Positions 50,191 through 59,307 of a stretch of 64,000 nucleotides of DNA are shown here, in pieces. This DNA is from Pseudomonadota bacterium. Its GTDB lineage: Bacteria > Pseudomonadota > Gammaproteobacteria > Halothiobacillales > Halothiobacillaceae. Each line of letters begins with the position of its first letter. Position 1 is the first letter of the stretch. Location: positions 36,879 to 100,878 of the forward strand of contig JAJYPA010000001.1 in NCBI GenBank assembly GCA_021795795.1, in the 5' to 3' direction. Below the pieces are notes generated by a model. The model did no database searches, was not told the origin of the DNA, and worked only from the letters and a program-made list of their open reading frames with translations. The position numbers and the translations under genes were made by a program.

Positions 50191-51383
50191 GGCTTGCCCC
50201 CTGTCTTGTATTGCTTGATCCATTCTCCGATGAGTGTCCGTTCGGCATCGGTCATGTGCGTCACGTTGCCGAGCGGCATGGCATGCGTGGCCACTGCTTG
50301 CGCGTAGATGGCATCACGGTATTTCTCAATGTCCGCTTTCGACGCCAGTGAAACCCCATTGGGCGGCGCATTGAATCCGGGAAAGGTCGGTTTCTGGGCA
50401 TGACAGACAATACAATGCGTCTGCATAACCTGATACACCGCATCGAAGCCGACTTGCTCCGTGTTTGCCTGCGCCACAGTCGGTTTGGGTGCTGTAAACC
50501 AGACAGCAAAGGCAATCAGGAAGAAAGGAACCACCAAAAACAGGTAGTTTTTGCGACCCTGGTTTTTCAGGTTGAAGAAATGCCGAATCAAAACGCCCGC
50601 CAGCGAAATCAATACCAGCAGTATCCAGGCATGTTCGTTCGCGAAGGCGATCGGGTAATGCGCGGCAATCATGATAAACAGGACCGGCAAGGTGAAGTAG
50701 TTATTGTGCAGTGAACGGATGAACCCGCGATGCCCAATATCGCCATCCGGCGGCACCCCCGCCTGCATGGCCTTCACCATCGTTTTTTGCGAGGGGATAA
50801 TCACGAAAAAGACGTTGGCAACCATAATGGTGCCAATCACCGCGCCGACATGGATAAAAGCCGCCTTCGCGCTCAAGAAATGGAATGCACCCAAAGCGTA
50901 CAGCGCGATCAGGCCAAAGATCAGGGAGAAAAACACCAGACCGTTTTCAACCAGTTTCGTTTTGCACATGGCATCGTAGATCAGCCACATGACAACAATC
51001 GAACCGATAGCAGAAATCAGCGCGATCTGGGGTGGGATATCTGCGACAGTCGAATCGACAAGATAGAGCGACGGAGCGCGGTAAAAGACGAGAACCAGCA
51101 AGGCAACACCCGTGATCAGGGTGAAATACGCCTCCCATTTGAACCAGTGCAGCAGATCCGGCAGTTTGGGAGGCGCGACCTCGAACTTTTCCACATGGTA
51201 GAAGCCGCCACCGTGAACCGCCCACAAATCACCTGCAACACCGGGGGTCAGATCGCCTTTACCGCGTTCCAGATGCCCTTCCAGCCAGTTGAAGTAGAAC
51301 GACGCACCGATCCAAGCAATGCCGACGATGAGGTGCGTCCATTTGGTCATCAGAACCAGCCATTCGAGCATGTAGGAATCCAT
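50187..51383 (-). CDS. puuD: Membrane-bound urate hydroxylase PuuD with cytochrome c domain
   Basis: Oxidises urate to 5-hydroxyisourate and passes electrons to the respiratory chain. The 398-residue protein has about eight membrane helices beginning LVLMTKWTHLIVGIAWIGASF, with conserved His residues such as WAVHGGGFYHVEKF, and a periplasmic C-terminal cytochrome c domain with the haem motif CIVCH near residue 332. It is the only urate-oxidising gene in the window; no cofactor-free uricase (Uox) or HpxO is seen. It lies 34 bases behind the GntR regulator gene. Confidence 0.94.
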   Translation of the reverse strand: MDSYMLEWLVLMTKWTHLIVGIAWIGASFYFNWLEGHLERGKGDLTPGVAGDLWAVHGGGFYHVEKFEVAPPKLPDLLHWFKWEAYFTLITGVALLVLVFYRAPSLYLVDSTVADIPPQIALISAIGSIVVMWLIYDAMCKTKLVENGLVFFSLIFGLIALYALGAFHFLSAKAAFIHVGAVIGTIMVANVFFVIIPSQKTMVKAMQAGVPPDGDIGHRGFIRSLHNNYFTLPVLFIMIAAHYPIAFANEHAWILLVLISLAGVLIRHFFNLKNQGRKNYLFLVVPFFLIAFAVWFTAPKPTVAQANTEQVGFDAVYQVMQTHCIVCHAQKPTFPGFNAPPNGVSLASKADIEKYRDAIYAQAVATHAMPLGNVTHMTDAERTLIGEWIKQYKTGGKP

Positions 51384-51417
51384 AATTCACCCTCAAGGCC
51401 GGTTGATTTTCAGCAAA

Positions 51418-52110
51418 TCACGACCTGTCTACTTCAAGTATTCGGTACAAATCCGTCTCTATATTCTGTTTGCCAAAATACAGGTTGTCCTCAATATGCT
51501 GCAGATGCTCATGCATCAGGCTTTCTGCCAGTTCACCCGGCCCTTTCACCATCACATCGACCAAGGCCGAGTGATCGACGCAGGCACAACCACCAGAACC
51601 CGACAGGTTGTACTGCGCCACGATCAGCGAAGTACGGGCAATCATCTTTTTACCCATCTCGGCCAACGGTTTATTGTTGGCAATATCCGCGATATAAAAA
51701 TGGAAGTCGATGGACTTTCTAAGACCTCTGGCTCGATTACCACTCATGAAATAGCGGTTCTCTTCGCGAACCATCGCATTCAGAGTTTCTTCCTGAAATG
51801 TGGTCAGCTTGCCTGCCACCTTACGAATCACGGCACCTTCCACAATCCGTCTCGCCTCAAAGTATTGAGGGACGTCTTCCGGTTCAGTCGTCGTAACGAT
51901 CGCGCCGATGTTGGGTTTGATATCCACCACGCCTTCGTAGGAAAGCCGCAGTAGCGCCCGTCGCACAACGGTGCGACTGACCGAAAAAATATCGGCCAGC
52001 GATATTTCGGTGAGCCTCGCCCCAGGTTGCAACTTCTGCTCGATGATGACATCGAACAAACGCTCATAAACGATGCCTTCCTGACTTTTCGATCCTTTGG
52101 ATTTTTCCAC
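51418..52110 (-). CDS. GntR-family regulator, FCD subfamily (2), next to puuD
   Basis: A 230-residue FCD-type GntR protein. GTG 52110 (VEKSKGSKSQEG) is chosen because AAGGGGGG lies just upstream; a TTG at 52140 has no such site. The winged helix spans about 10-80 with the recognition helix ADIFSVSRTVVRRALLRLS; the C-terminal all-helical domain has conserved residues in DFHFYIADIANN and VDHSALVDVM. It is the first gene of the long purine operon and carries the motif ATTGT-AT-ACAAT at its own promoter. The same motif precedes three other purine units, so it is the prime candidate for an autoregulated island repressor. The ligand could be urate, xanthine or a downstream ureide. Confidence 0.88.
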   Translation of the reverse strand: MEKSKGSKSQEGIVYERLFDVIIEQKLQPGARLTEISLADIFSVSRTVVRRALLRLSYEGVVDIKPNIGAIVTTTEPEDVPQYFEARRIVEGAVIRKVAGKLTTFQEETLNAMVREENRYFMSGNRARGLRKSIDFHFYIADIANNKPLAEMGKKMIARTSLIVAQYNLSGSGGCACVDHSALVDVMVKGPGELAESLMHEHLQHIEDNLYFGKQNIETDLYRILEVDRS

Positions 52111-52173
52111 ATAACCCCCCTTGCGACAGAGTGTACTCAATCCGAAATTTCTTGAAATTCAATACTTGACTGG

Positions 52174-52185
52174 ATTGTATACAAT
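52174..52185. promoter_or_regulatory. Putative GntR operator ATTGT-AT-ACAAT (GntR-puuD promoter)
   Basis: A perfect 12-bp palindrome 64 bases upstream of the GntR start. A near copy TTTGT-AA-ACAAT lies at 52370-52381. See the matching motifs at 15225, 23829 and 24041. Confidence 0.72.
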
Positions 52186-52330
52186 TTGAACATCATCATG
52201 CAATTTATTTTACTTTTTCTCGGCCGTAACTGTGAACCAGATTTTCAGTGTTACGCAGGATTTTTTAAGGAACCCGCCCCTGAACTTATCCCTAGATAAA
52301 TTTTACAGGATATAAATCAATAATTAATCA

Positions 52331-52356
52331 GATTCATGGTTAAAAAACCATGAATC
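52331..52356. repeat. Perfect inverted repeat upstream of the GntR gene
   Basis: GATTCATGGTT-AAAA-AACCATGAATC, an 11-bp stem with a 4-base loop. No T-run follows. It lies at the edge of the IS5-type relic and may be part of it. Confidence 0.5.
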
Positions 52357-52616
52357 AATCATGCAGTATTTTGTAAACAATTTGCGAACGGGGTGCTGCT
52401 GAGCCGAGCCTGCGGGCGACGGCATCTGTCCAAGAACAGTCGATAACTTGATTGAAAGTCTTAGGGAAACTCTGCACGAATCGCCTCTCAACGCTCTTTT
52501 CAATTTTCGACCAAAAATTGGCTTTTTTGGCTCAAATTCTCTGCTTTTAGCACCAATTTTCCGCGTTTTTTGGCGGATTCCGGTTGTAATCAGGCCAGCA
52601 ATCACCTGCGATGCAG

Positions 52617-52826
52617 TTATAAATTGGCCAAAGCCATCATGCTCATGACCTGCACACAGTTTTTCTCCAAGCCTTTGCAGCGTACCTGTAGGCAACCAAA
52701 ATGATACAGGGGGCGCAACACGGCCAATAACCGCGACCAGGAAACGACCTGTTCCATTTCTTCGAGAAACATCTCGCTCTTGGTCTGTTTCTTCTTGTTC
52801 GCAGACTCAAGATCGACAAAACTGGG
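52617..52826 (-). pseudogene. IS5-type transposase remnant with internal deletion
   Basis: Read on the minus strand, this stretch encodes PSFVDLESANKKKQTKSEMF and then FLEEMEQVVSWSRLLAVLRP, the N terminus of IS5-family transposases. It jumps directly into VRCKGLEKNCVQVMSMMALANL and a stop, which is the family C terminus. The catalytic DDE core is missing, so the gene is dead. The 3' side (to about 52450) looks like the non-coding end of the element, with GGGAAACTCTGCACGAATC near 52467. It lies between the purine island and mfd. Confidence 0.72.
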
Positions 52827-52984
52827 CTAATAGCTTTTGAGGCGATTACCCTGCAGGATGGTGCCAGAATGAGGCTATAGTGATATCTATAACGATTCGG
52901 GCAGTGATTACCTTAACGGCAGCGGATGCGCATCCGCGCCAAATGCGCCACAATCTCGTTCGTTTATCCACTCGAACCGTGATC

Positions 52985-55900
52985 ATGGCGCCAACCAAAC
53001 CCATCCGACTTTCCGTACCCAAATCCGCGAACGATCCCCTGTTTCTGCGCAGTGCCAGCTTTATTGGCACAGCGTTTACCCTGGCAGATTTTTCCAAACG
53101 GGTGCCGCACCCAATGCTGGTGATTACAGCCAATAGCCGCCAAGCCAACGATCTGGCCGAAGCGCTGGCCCTGTTCGACTGCCCTGCGGATATTTTTCCT
53201 GACTGGGAAGTGCTGCCCTATGATCGCTTCTCGCCGCATCAGGACTTGATCTCCGACCGGCTCGCCCGGCTCTGGCACCTGCCGCGTACGCAAAGCGGCA
53301 TCACCCTGATCGCAGCACCAACTGTGTTGCAGCGTCTGGCACCACCTTCCTTCGTGACCGGCCACGGTTTTTTACTCAAGGCAGGCGACACCCTCGATCG
53401 CGAGGCCTACCGCCAGCAACTCACCGATGCGGGCTATCTGGCCGTCAGCCAAGTGGCACAACCCGGCGAATTTGCTTTGCGCGGCGGCCTGATCGACGTG
53501 TTCCCGATGGGCATGAGCCAGCCGGTGCGCATCGACCTGTTCGACGACGAAATCGAAACCCTGCGGCTATTCGACCCCCAGACCCAGCGCTCGGCCGAGC
53601 CGGTCGAGGAAATCACCCTGTTGCCCGCGCGCGAATTTCCGCTCAACGAGGAAGGCATTGCCGTGTTCCGCCGGAACTGGCGTAATCGTTTCGAAGGCGA
53701 CCCGACCCGCAGCCCCATTTACAAGCAGATCAGCGACGGGCTGATTCCGGCGGGCATCGAAACCTATCTGCCCTTGTTTTTTGAACACACGGCCACCCTG
53801 TTCGACTACCTGCCTAAAAACGCCCTGTTGTTTACGCTGCCCAGCGTCGATCAGGCACTGGGTGATTTCATTGAAGATACCATCGCCCGCTTTACCCAAC
53901 GCGCCGGGGATGTCAGTCACCCGATCCTGCGCCCGGACGAGCTCTATCAAACCGCCGAGCAATACCAGCAGCAGATAAAAAGCTGGCCGCGACTGATCAC
54001 GCTTGATGCAACAGACCCGACCATGCCGCAGGCCATCGTCCTGCCGCATCAACCGCTGCCGCCACTGAACGATCCGACAACCGGCCTGGCCCAACGCGGT
54101 GAAACTGAACTGCTGGGCCTTACTACGTTTGCCGAAACGTTTGCCGGACGGATTCTGGTCACGGCAGAAAGCCCGGGACGACGTGAGGCATTGGCCGAAC
54201 AGTTGCAAAAGGCCGGTCACCCCACGCCTGTCTTCGAACGGTTCGACGATTGGCTGGGCAGCGAGGCACGCCTTGGCCTGCTGGTTTCACCCATCGAACA
54301 CGGCGCCATCATCCATCTGCCTGATGCGACCGTTGCGCTGGTAACCGAAACCGATCTGTTTGCCGAGCGCGTGGCACAGCGCCGCAAATCCAGCGCGCGC
54401 ACCCGCGATGCCGACGCGCTGATCAACAACCTCAATGAACTGGCCGAAGGCGCACCCGTCGTGCATGAAACCCATGGCGTCGGACGGTTTGGCGGGTTGG
54501 TCACGCTGGAAATGAACGGGCTCGCGCAGGAGTTCCTGATCCTGTACTACGCCGGGGACGACAAGCTCTACGTGCCTGTTTCCTCGCTGGAGCTGATTTC
54601 CCGCTACACCGGCGGCAGTGAAGAAACCGCGCCGCTGCACCGGCTCGGCAGCGGCCAGTGGGAAAAAGCCCGCAAACGTGCCGCCGAGCAGGTGCGCGAC
54701 GTCGCAGCGGAACTGCTGGACATTCACGCCCGACGCGCCGCCAAACGCGGGCAGGCGCTGCCCACGCCCAAAGAAGAGTACGCCCGATTCGCCAACAATT
54801 TCGCCTTTGAAACCACGCCCGATCAGCAATTGGCCATCGATAGCGTGCTGGCCGATATGGCGCGGGCGCAACCGATGGATCGCGTGGTATGTGGCGATGT
54901 CGGTTTCGGCAAGACTGAAGTCGCCATGCGGGCGGCCTTCGTGGCCGTGATGAATGGCAAACAGGTCGCCGTTCTGGTGCCGACCACACTGCTGGCCGAA
55001 CAGCATCTGCGTAATTTCCGCGACCGTTTCGCCGGCTGGCCGGTACGGATCGAAGGCTTGTCCCGCATGAGCAACGCCAAACAAACCACCGAGGTGCTGG
55101 CCGACGTGGCATCCGGCCAGGTCGACATCGTCATCGGCACACACAAGTTGCTCAGTGATCATCTGGATTTCAAGGAGCTGGGTCTGGTCATCATCGATGA
55201 GGAACAGCGCTTCGGCGTGCGCCACAAGGAACAGCTCAAGCGCCTGCGCGCCGAGGTCGATCTGCTCACGCTCACGGCCACACCGATTCCACGCACCCTG
55301 AACATGGCGCTCTCCGGCATTCGGGATCTGTCGATCATCGCCACGCCGCCGCGCGAACGACTGTCGGTCAAAACCCTGATCCTGCGCTGGGATGACGCCC
55401 AGATCCGCGAAGCGGTACAGCGTGAACTCAAACGCGGCGGCCAGGTTTATTTTCTGCATAACGAGGTGCGCACCATCGAGCGGATGGCCAAGCAGCTGGC
55501 CGATCTGATTCCCGAAGCCCGCATTGCGGTCGCCCATGGCCAGCTTTCCGAGCGCGGGCTGGAGCAGATCATGGCTGACTTTTATCATCAGCGTTTCAAT
55601 GTCTTGCTTTCGACCACCATCATCGAATCGGGGATCGACGTCCCGACCGCCAACACCATTTTGATCAATCGTGCCGATAAATTCGGCCTCGCCCAGCTGC
55701 ACCAATTGCGCGGGCGGGTTGGCCGGTCGCACCACCGTGCCTACGCCTATCTCATCACGCCGGAACCGGCGCTGATGACCCCAGATGCCGTCAAACGACT
55801 GGATGCATTGGCGGCGCTCGAAGAACTGGGCGTTGGCTTCACGCTGGCCACGCACGATCTGGAAATTCGCGGTGCGGGCGAACTGCTGGGCGATGGTCAA

Positions 55901-56464
55901 TCCGGCCAGATGCATGAAGTCGGCTACACGCTGTACATGGATCTGCTCGATCGTGCCGTCAAGGCCCTCAAATCCGGCAAACAACCGGATCTGGCAGGCC
56001 CGCTGGAACGTCAGACCAGCGAAGTCGATCTCGGCCTGCCCGCGCTCATTCCCGCCGATTTCGTCGCCGATGTCCACACGCGCCTGATTCTGTACAAGCG
56101 CCTGGCGAACTGCGCCGATCAAACCGAGATCGACCGCATGAAAGTTGAGCTGATCGACCGCTTCGGCCTGCTGCCGGATGCCACGCAAACGCTGATCGAG
56201 ACCCATCGGCTGCGCCTGCTCGCTCGCGGCATCGGCATCAAGAAAATCGAATGCGCCAGCGGCGGCGCGCGCCTCGTGTTCAGTGAACAGGCCGCCATCG
56301 ATCCGGTCAAACTGGTCAAATTGATCCAGACCGAACCGAATCGCTACCGACTCACGGCCGATACGCTCAAGGTGACGCGATTGGCGCACGATCCGGAACT
56401 GGACACACTGGCGGCACGCACGAAACTCATCAACCGGTTGATACAGGAACTTGCCAGCGCATGA
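52985..56464 (+). CDS. mfd: Transcription-repair coupling factor Mfd
   Basis: Removes stalled RNA polymerase from lesions and recruits UvrA. The 1159-residue product starts at ATG 52985 (MAPTKPIRLS); earlier in-frame starts would add a non-conserved leader. The UvrB-like N-terminal part, the RNA-polymerase-interacting domain (GVGRFGGLVTLEMNG near 500) and the translocase follow: Walker A GDVGFGKTEVAMRAAF near 637, DEEQRFGVRHKEQLK, TATPIPRTLNMALSG, and HQLRGRVGRSHHRAYAYL. The C-terminal TRCF domain is present. Full length. Confidence 0.97.
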   Translation: MAPTKPIRLSVPKSANDPLFLRSASFIGTAFTLADFSKRVPHPMLVITANSRQANDLAEALALFDCPADIFPDWEVLPYDRFSPHQDLISDRLARLWHLPRTQSGITLIAAPTVLQRLAPPSFVTGHGFLLKAGDTLDREAYRQQLTDAGYLAVSQVAQPGEFALRGGLIDVFPMGMSQPVRIDLFDDEIETLRLFDPQTQRSAEPVEEITLLPAREFPLNEEGIAVFRRNWRNRFEGDPTRSPIYKQISDGLIPAGIETYLPLFFEHTATLFDYLPKNALLFTLPSVDQALGDFIEDTIARFTQRAGDVSHPILRPDELYQTAEQYQQQIKSWPRLITLDATDPTMPQAIVLPHQPLPPLNDPTTGLAQRGETELLGLTTFAETFAGRILVTAESPGRREALAEQLQKAGHPTPVFERFDDWLGSEARLGLLVSPIEHGAIIHLPDATVALVTETDLFAERVAQRRKSSARTRDADALINNLNELAEGAPVVHETHGVGRFGGLVTLEMNGLAQEFLILYYAGDDKLYVPVSSLELISRYTGGSEETAPLHRLGSGQWEKARKRAAEQVRDVAAELLDIHARRAAKRGQALPTPKEEYARFANNFAFETTPDQQLAIDSVLADMARAQPMDRVVCGDVGFGKTEVAMRAAFVAVMNGKQVAVLVPTTLLAEQHLRNFRDRFAGWPVRIEGLSRMSNAKQTTEVLADVASGQVDIVIGTHKLLSDHLDFKELGLVIIDEEQRFGVRHKEQLKRLRAEVDLLTLTATPIPRTLNMALSGIRDLSIIATPPRERLSVKTLILRWDDAQIREAVQRELKRGGQVYFLHNEVRTIERMAKQLADLIPEARIAVAHGQLSERGLEQIMADFYHQRFNVLLSTTIIESGIDVPTANTILINRADKFGLAQLHQLRGRVGRSHHRAYAYLITPEPALMTPDAVKRLDALAALEELGVGFTLATHDLEIRGAGELLGDGQSGQMHEVGYTLYMDLLDRAVKALKSGKQPDLAGPLERQTSEVDLGLPALIPADFVADVHTRLILYKRLANCADQTEIDRMKVELIDRFGLLPDATQTLIETHRLRLLARGIGIKKIECASGGARLVFSEQAAIDPVKLVKLIQTEPNRYRLTADTLKVTRLAHDPELDTLAARTKLINRLIQELASA

Positions 56465-56901
56465 ATGCCACCCCGCCCACGCATCTGCCCGCCAACCTAT
56501 GGCGACGCACGGCCGCCCTGTTTTACGACAGCCTGTTCGTGTTTGCCGTGTTGATGTTGGCTACACTGATCCTGTTGCCGCTAAACGGTGGGCAGGCCAT
56601 GCCGCAATCCGGCCCGCTCGCTTGGGCCTATCAGATATATCTGCTGGTTTGGGTCGGAGCGTATTTCGGCCTGTTCTGGTGTATCGGCGGCCAGACACCA
56701 GGCATGAAGGTCTGGCATATTCGGGTCGTTATCCCCGCACCGTGTTTACGCACGGCCTTCCTTCGTTTTCTCGGCGGCGGGTTGAGTTTTCTGCTATTGG
56801 GGATTCCCTTCTGGCTGGCGCAAGCCGATCGTGAAAAACGCAGCCTGATCGATCGCGTCATTGGTAGTCGGGTCGTTCATTTGCCCAAACCGAAAGGTTG
56901 A
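56461..56901 (+). CDS. RDD-family membrane protein
   Basis: A 146-residue protein overlapping the mfd stop by four bases. The RDD pattern is visible: LWRRTAALFYDSLFVFAVLM, FWCIGGQTPGMKVWHIRVV and DREKRSLIDRVIGSRVVHL, with three hydrophobic segments. RDD proteins are small inner-membrane proteins of mostly unknown function; some affect ion homeostasis. Expression is probably coupled to mfd. Confidence 0.87.
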   Translation: MNATPPTHLPANLWRRTAALFYDSLFVFAVLMLATLILLPLNGGQAMPQSGPLAWAYQIYLLVWVGAYFGLFWCIGGQTPGMKVWHIRVVIPAPCLRTAFLRFLGGGLSFLLLGIPFWLAQADREKRSLIDRVIGSRVVHLPKPKG

Positions 56902-56952
56902 AAAGTAGCGTTCAGATCACAAGACCGGGAATAGGCATAGTTGAACCAGCTT

Positions 56953-57096
56953 TACACCCTCACCCCTGCCCCTCTCCCATCAAGGGAGAGGGGTTTGAAG
57001 CCTTCCCTCTTCTCCCATCGAGGCCGAGGAGTTTACTGCCAATTTTGAATAAATCGCCTCCCCCTTTGTAAAAGGGGGAATGAGGGGGATTTAACA
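56953..57096. repeat. Composite palindromic repeat, copy A
   Basis: Two GC-rich hairpins: CCCCTCTCCC-ATCAA-GGGAGAGGGG (56969-56993) and CCCCCTTT-GTA-AAAGGGGG (57060-57078), with CACCCTCACCCCTGCC ahead. The same composite occurs in reverse orientation at about 63149-63232. Such repeats are common intergenic elements in proteobacteria; the first hairpin may also stop transcription after the RDD gene. The rest of the 255-bp spacer holds nothing else I can identify. Confidence 0.8.
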
Positions 57097-57156
57097 CGCC
57101 TCAACCTTTGTAAAAAGGGTGAACTTGATACCCCAGAACAAGGATTCAATTAAGAA

Positions 57157-59307
57157 TCAATAACTTATCCGAACACCCGCACGTGCCAGTTTCGCACCCA
57201 ACTGACCCGACCGTTGCACCCGACTGGTAATACCTTGTTTCAGAACGGTGAACGCCGTATCCGTTGGCGCGATCACCAAGGTGAAACGCTGACGGGCTCG
57301 GGTAATCGCGGTGTAGATCAGCTCACGGGTCAGCACAGGATTGGGCTTGGCGGGCAGCACCAACACGCTGTGATCGAATTCCGAACCCTGGGCTTTGTGC
57401 ACGGTCAACGCGAAGGCGGTCTCGCAGGCGGTCAATCGTCCCGGCGCAATCCAGCGAATCGGCGACTCGACTTCTGCCGTGATTTCATTGAGGAAGGCCA
57501 CCCGAAGCGATGGGGGGCTTTGAGGCGATTCGGGATCGACATAGGGCAAGGTGATTCCGATTTCGCCATTGGCCAGACGCAGCGCGGGATCATTGCGCGT
57601 CACCATGATCGGACGGCCGATATACCACTCGCCCGTTACCGCCAACGCGCCCGAACGCCGCAACATGTCTTCGATCCAGCGGTTGAGCCCCGTCACGCCA
57701 TATGGGCCGTGTCGCAAGGCGCACAACACCTGTGCTTTGTTGTGTGCTGCGAAGATGGCAATGGCACGCGCGTCCTGATTCTCTGCCGACATGGGTTCAT
57801 TCAACGCTGCCAACCAGGACGCCAAGGATTCTTGAACAATCCGGCGCAATGGCTGGTGCCCGACGTCGTCGGCGACCAAGCGCACGGGTGCTTGCTCTGG
57901 ATTGGCGCGCAACAGGGTCAGTGCGCCGGCGGCGTCTCCCGCGTTCACGCAGCGCGCCAGTGTGCCGATATCGCTCGCTGAATCGAAACGATAACTGTGG
58001 TGAAGTTGCACGGCAGCCTGTGCCAATGCGGTATCGGCAACCATCGTCGTCTTGCTGGTTTCGGAATCGGGCAGCGTCTGCCCCGTGGTAGCGGCCAACC
58101 AATCCCGTGTTTCCGGCGTGTAGGCATCCGGCGCAATCACCGAAGCCAGCTCACCCAACACCGCTCCCGGTTCGACCGAAGCCAGTTGATCCTTATCACC
58201 CAGCAGAACAAGCTGGGTCGTTTCATCGAGTGAAGCTAGCAGCTTTGCCATCAACTCAACGCCGATCATGGACGCCTCGTCGACCACCACCAGGTCTGCG
58301 GGCAAGGGATTTTCTGGCCGATAAACCGGATGGATCTGATTCGGGCGTACCCCGATCAGACGATGCACCGTTTCGACGTTATCCGGCAGCGCCTTGCGCA
58401 GATCGGGAAACGCCACATCAAACGTGGCCAGCAAGTCATCCATCTGCCCCAGCATGGATTGACGCAGACGGGCGGCGGCTTTGCCCGTTGGCGCGCACAA
58501 CCGGATACGGCGTGGGGGCAAACCCGCCTCCAGCGCCCGCATTTGCACAAGCATCAAAAACTTCACCACCGTGGTCGTTTTCCCCGTGCCCGGGCCGCCG
58601 GTAATCAAGGCAAAACGCTGACGGATCGCCACCGCACAGGCAATTTTCTGCCAATCCGGCCGAGCGACGGAAGACGGGAACAAGGTATCAAGAATCTGTC
58701 GGATCGGCTCTGCGGGCAAAGCATAGGGCGTTAGCCGCGATTGCAGGGCGGCGACAATGCCCTGCTCCTGTTGCCAGAAGCGTCGAAGATAAAGCTGCGC
58801 GCCCTCGCGAACAAAGGGCGGGTTCGAATGCTCGGGTGCCGGCGCTCCGAGCCCGGGTGAATCGGATATTGATAAATCGGGGCTCAGCAAGATCACCCCG
58901 GGGCAGGCATCCAATGCCGCCTGCCAATCGGCCAGATCCACCCCCTGCAACAGATCCGCAGGGGTCATTCGAGGCGGCGCTGCCTGAATATTATTGCTGC
59001 GCCAGTCTCCCGACGGGATCCTGAGCACGGATTCGGCATCGGCAAGACAAGCGTTCATATCAAGGCAGACATGCCCCTGCCCGGCCTGATGGCTCGCCAG
59101 AACCAATGCCAGCAGTGCCAAGGCCGGAATCTTTGGCGCGTGATTCAGAACCAACCCAGCCACGGCGCGATCGATTGACCGCAACCACCCGGCAGCAACC
59201 CACTCATCCAGAATGCCGAGCAGTTCCGCTGATGTCAGATTGATCGGTGTTGCACCCGATGACTGCTCCAGATCGAACGCCATCTGCTTCGCGCAAGGGT
59301 GGCTCAT
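57157..59307 (-). CDS. recD: Exonuclease V alpha subunit RecD
   Basis: The 5'-3' helicase subunit of RecBCD. The 716-residue protein (E. coli RecD has about 608) has Walker A ITGGPGTGKTTTVVKF near 237, Walker B region DLVVVDEASMIGVELM, LVLLGDKDQLASVEPGAVL and the C-terminal helicase motif FALTVHKAQGSEFDHSVLVL. It overlaps the recB stop by four bases (order recB-recD). Extra length is mainly in insertions around the middle. recC is not adjacent. Confidence 0.95.
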   Translation of the reverse strand: MSHPCAKQMAFDLEQSSGATPINLTSAELLGILDEWVAAGWLRSIDRAVAGLVLNHAPKIPALALLALVLASHQAGQGHVCLDMNACLADAESVLRIPSGDWRSNNIQAAPPRMTPADLLQGVDLADWQAALDACPGVILLSPDLSISDSPGLGAPAPEHSNPPFVREGAQLYLRRFWQQEQGIVAALQSRLTPYALPAEPIRQILDTLFPSSVARPDWQKIACAVAIRQRFALITGGPGTGKTTTVVKFLMLVQMRALEAGLPPRRIRLCAPTGKAAARLRQSMLGQMDDLLATFDVAFPDLRKALPDNVETVHRLIGVRPNQIHPVYRPENPLPADLVVVDEASMIGVELMAKLLASLDETTQLVLLGDKDQLASVEPGAVLGELASVIAPDAYTPETRDWLAATTGQTLPDSETSKTTMVADTALAQAAVQLHHSYRFDSASDIGTLARCVNAGDAAGALTLLRANPEQAPVRLVADDVGHQPLRRIVQESLASWLAALNEPMSAENQDARAIAIFAAHNKAQVLCALRHGPYGVTGLNRWIEDMLRRSGALAVTGEWYIGRPIMVTRNDPALRLANGEIGITLPYVDPESPQSPPSLRVAFLNEITAEVESPIRWIAPGRLTACETAFALTVHKAQGSEFDHSVLVLPAKPNPVLTRELIYTAITRARQRFTLVIAPTDTAFTVLKQGITSRVQRSGQLGAKLARAGVRISY

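Noticed and set aside
52337..52700. Small open frame on the minus strand between the GntR gene and mfd (about 120 codons).
   Set aside because: It lies in a different frame from the transposase relic and in the element's non-coding end; no family pattern.
54287..56389. An open frame of 700 codons antisense to mfd.
   Set aside because: Mirror of a strongly conserved gene with biased codons; no recognisable domain or ribosome site.
56953..57120. GC-rich palindromes resembling a CRISPR array.
   Set aside because: Repeats are two different hairpins, not regularly spaced units with spacers, and no cas genes are present.
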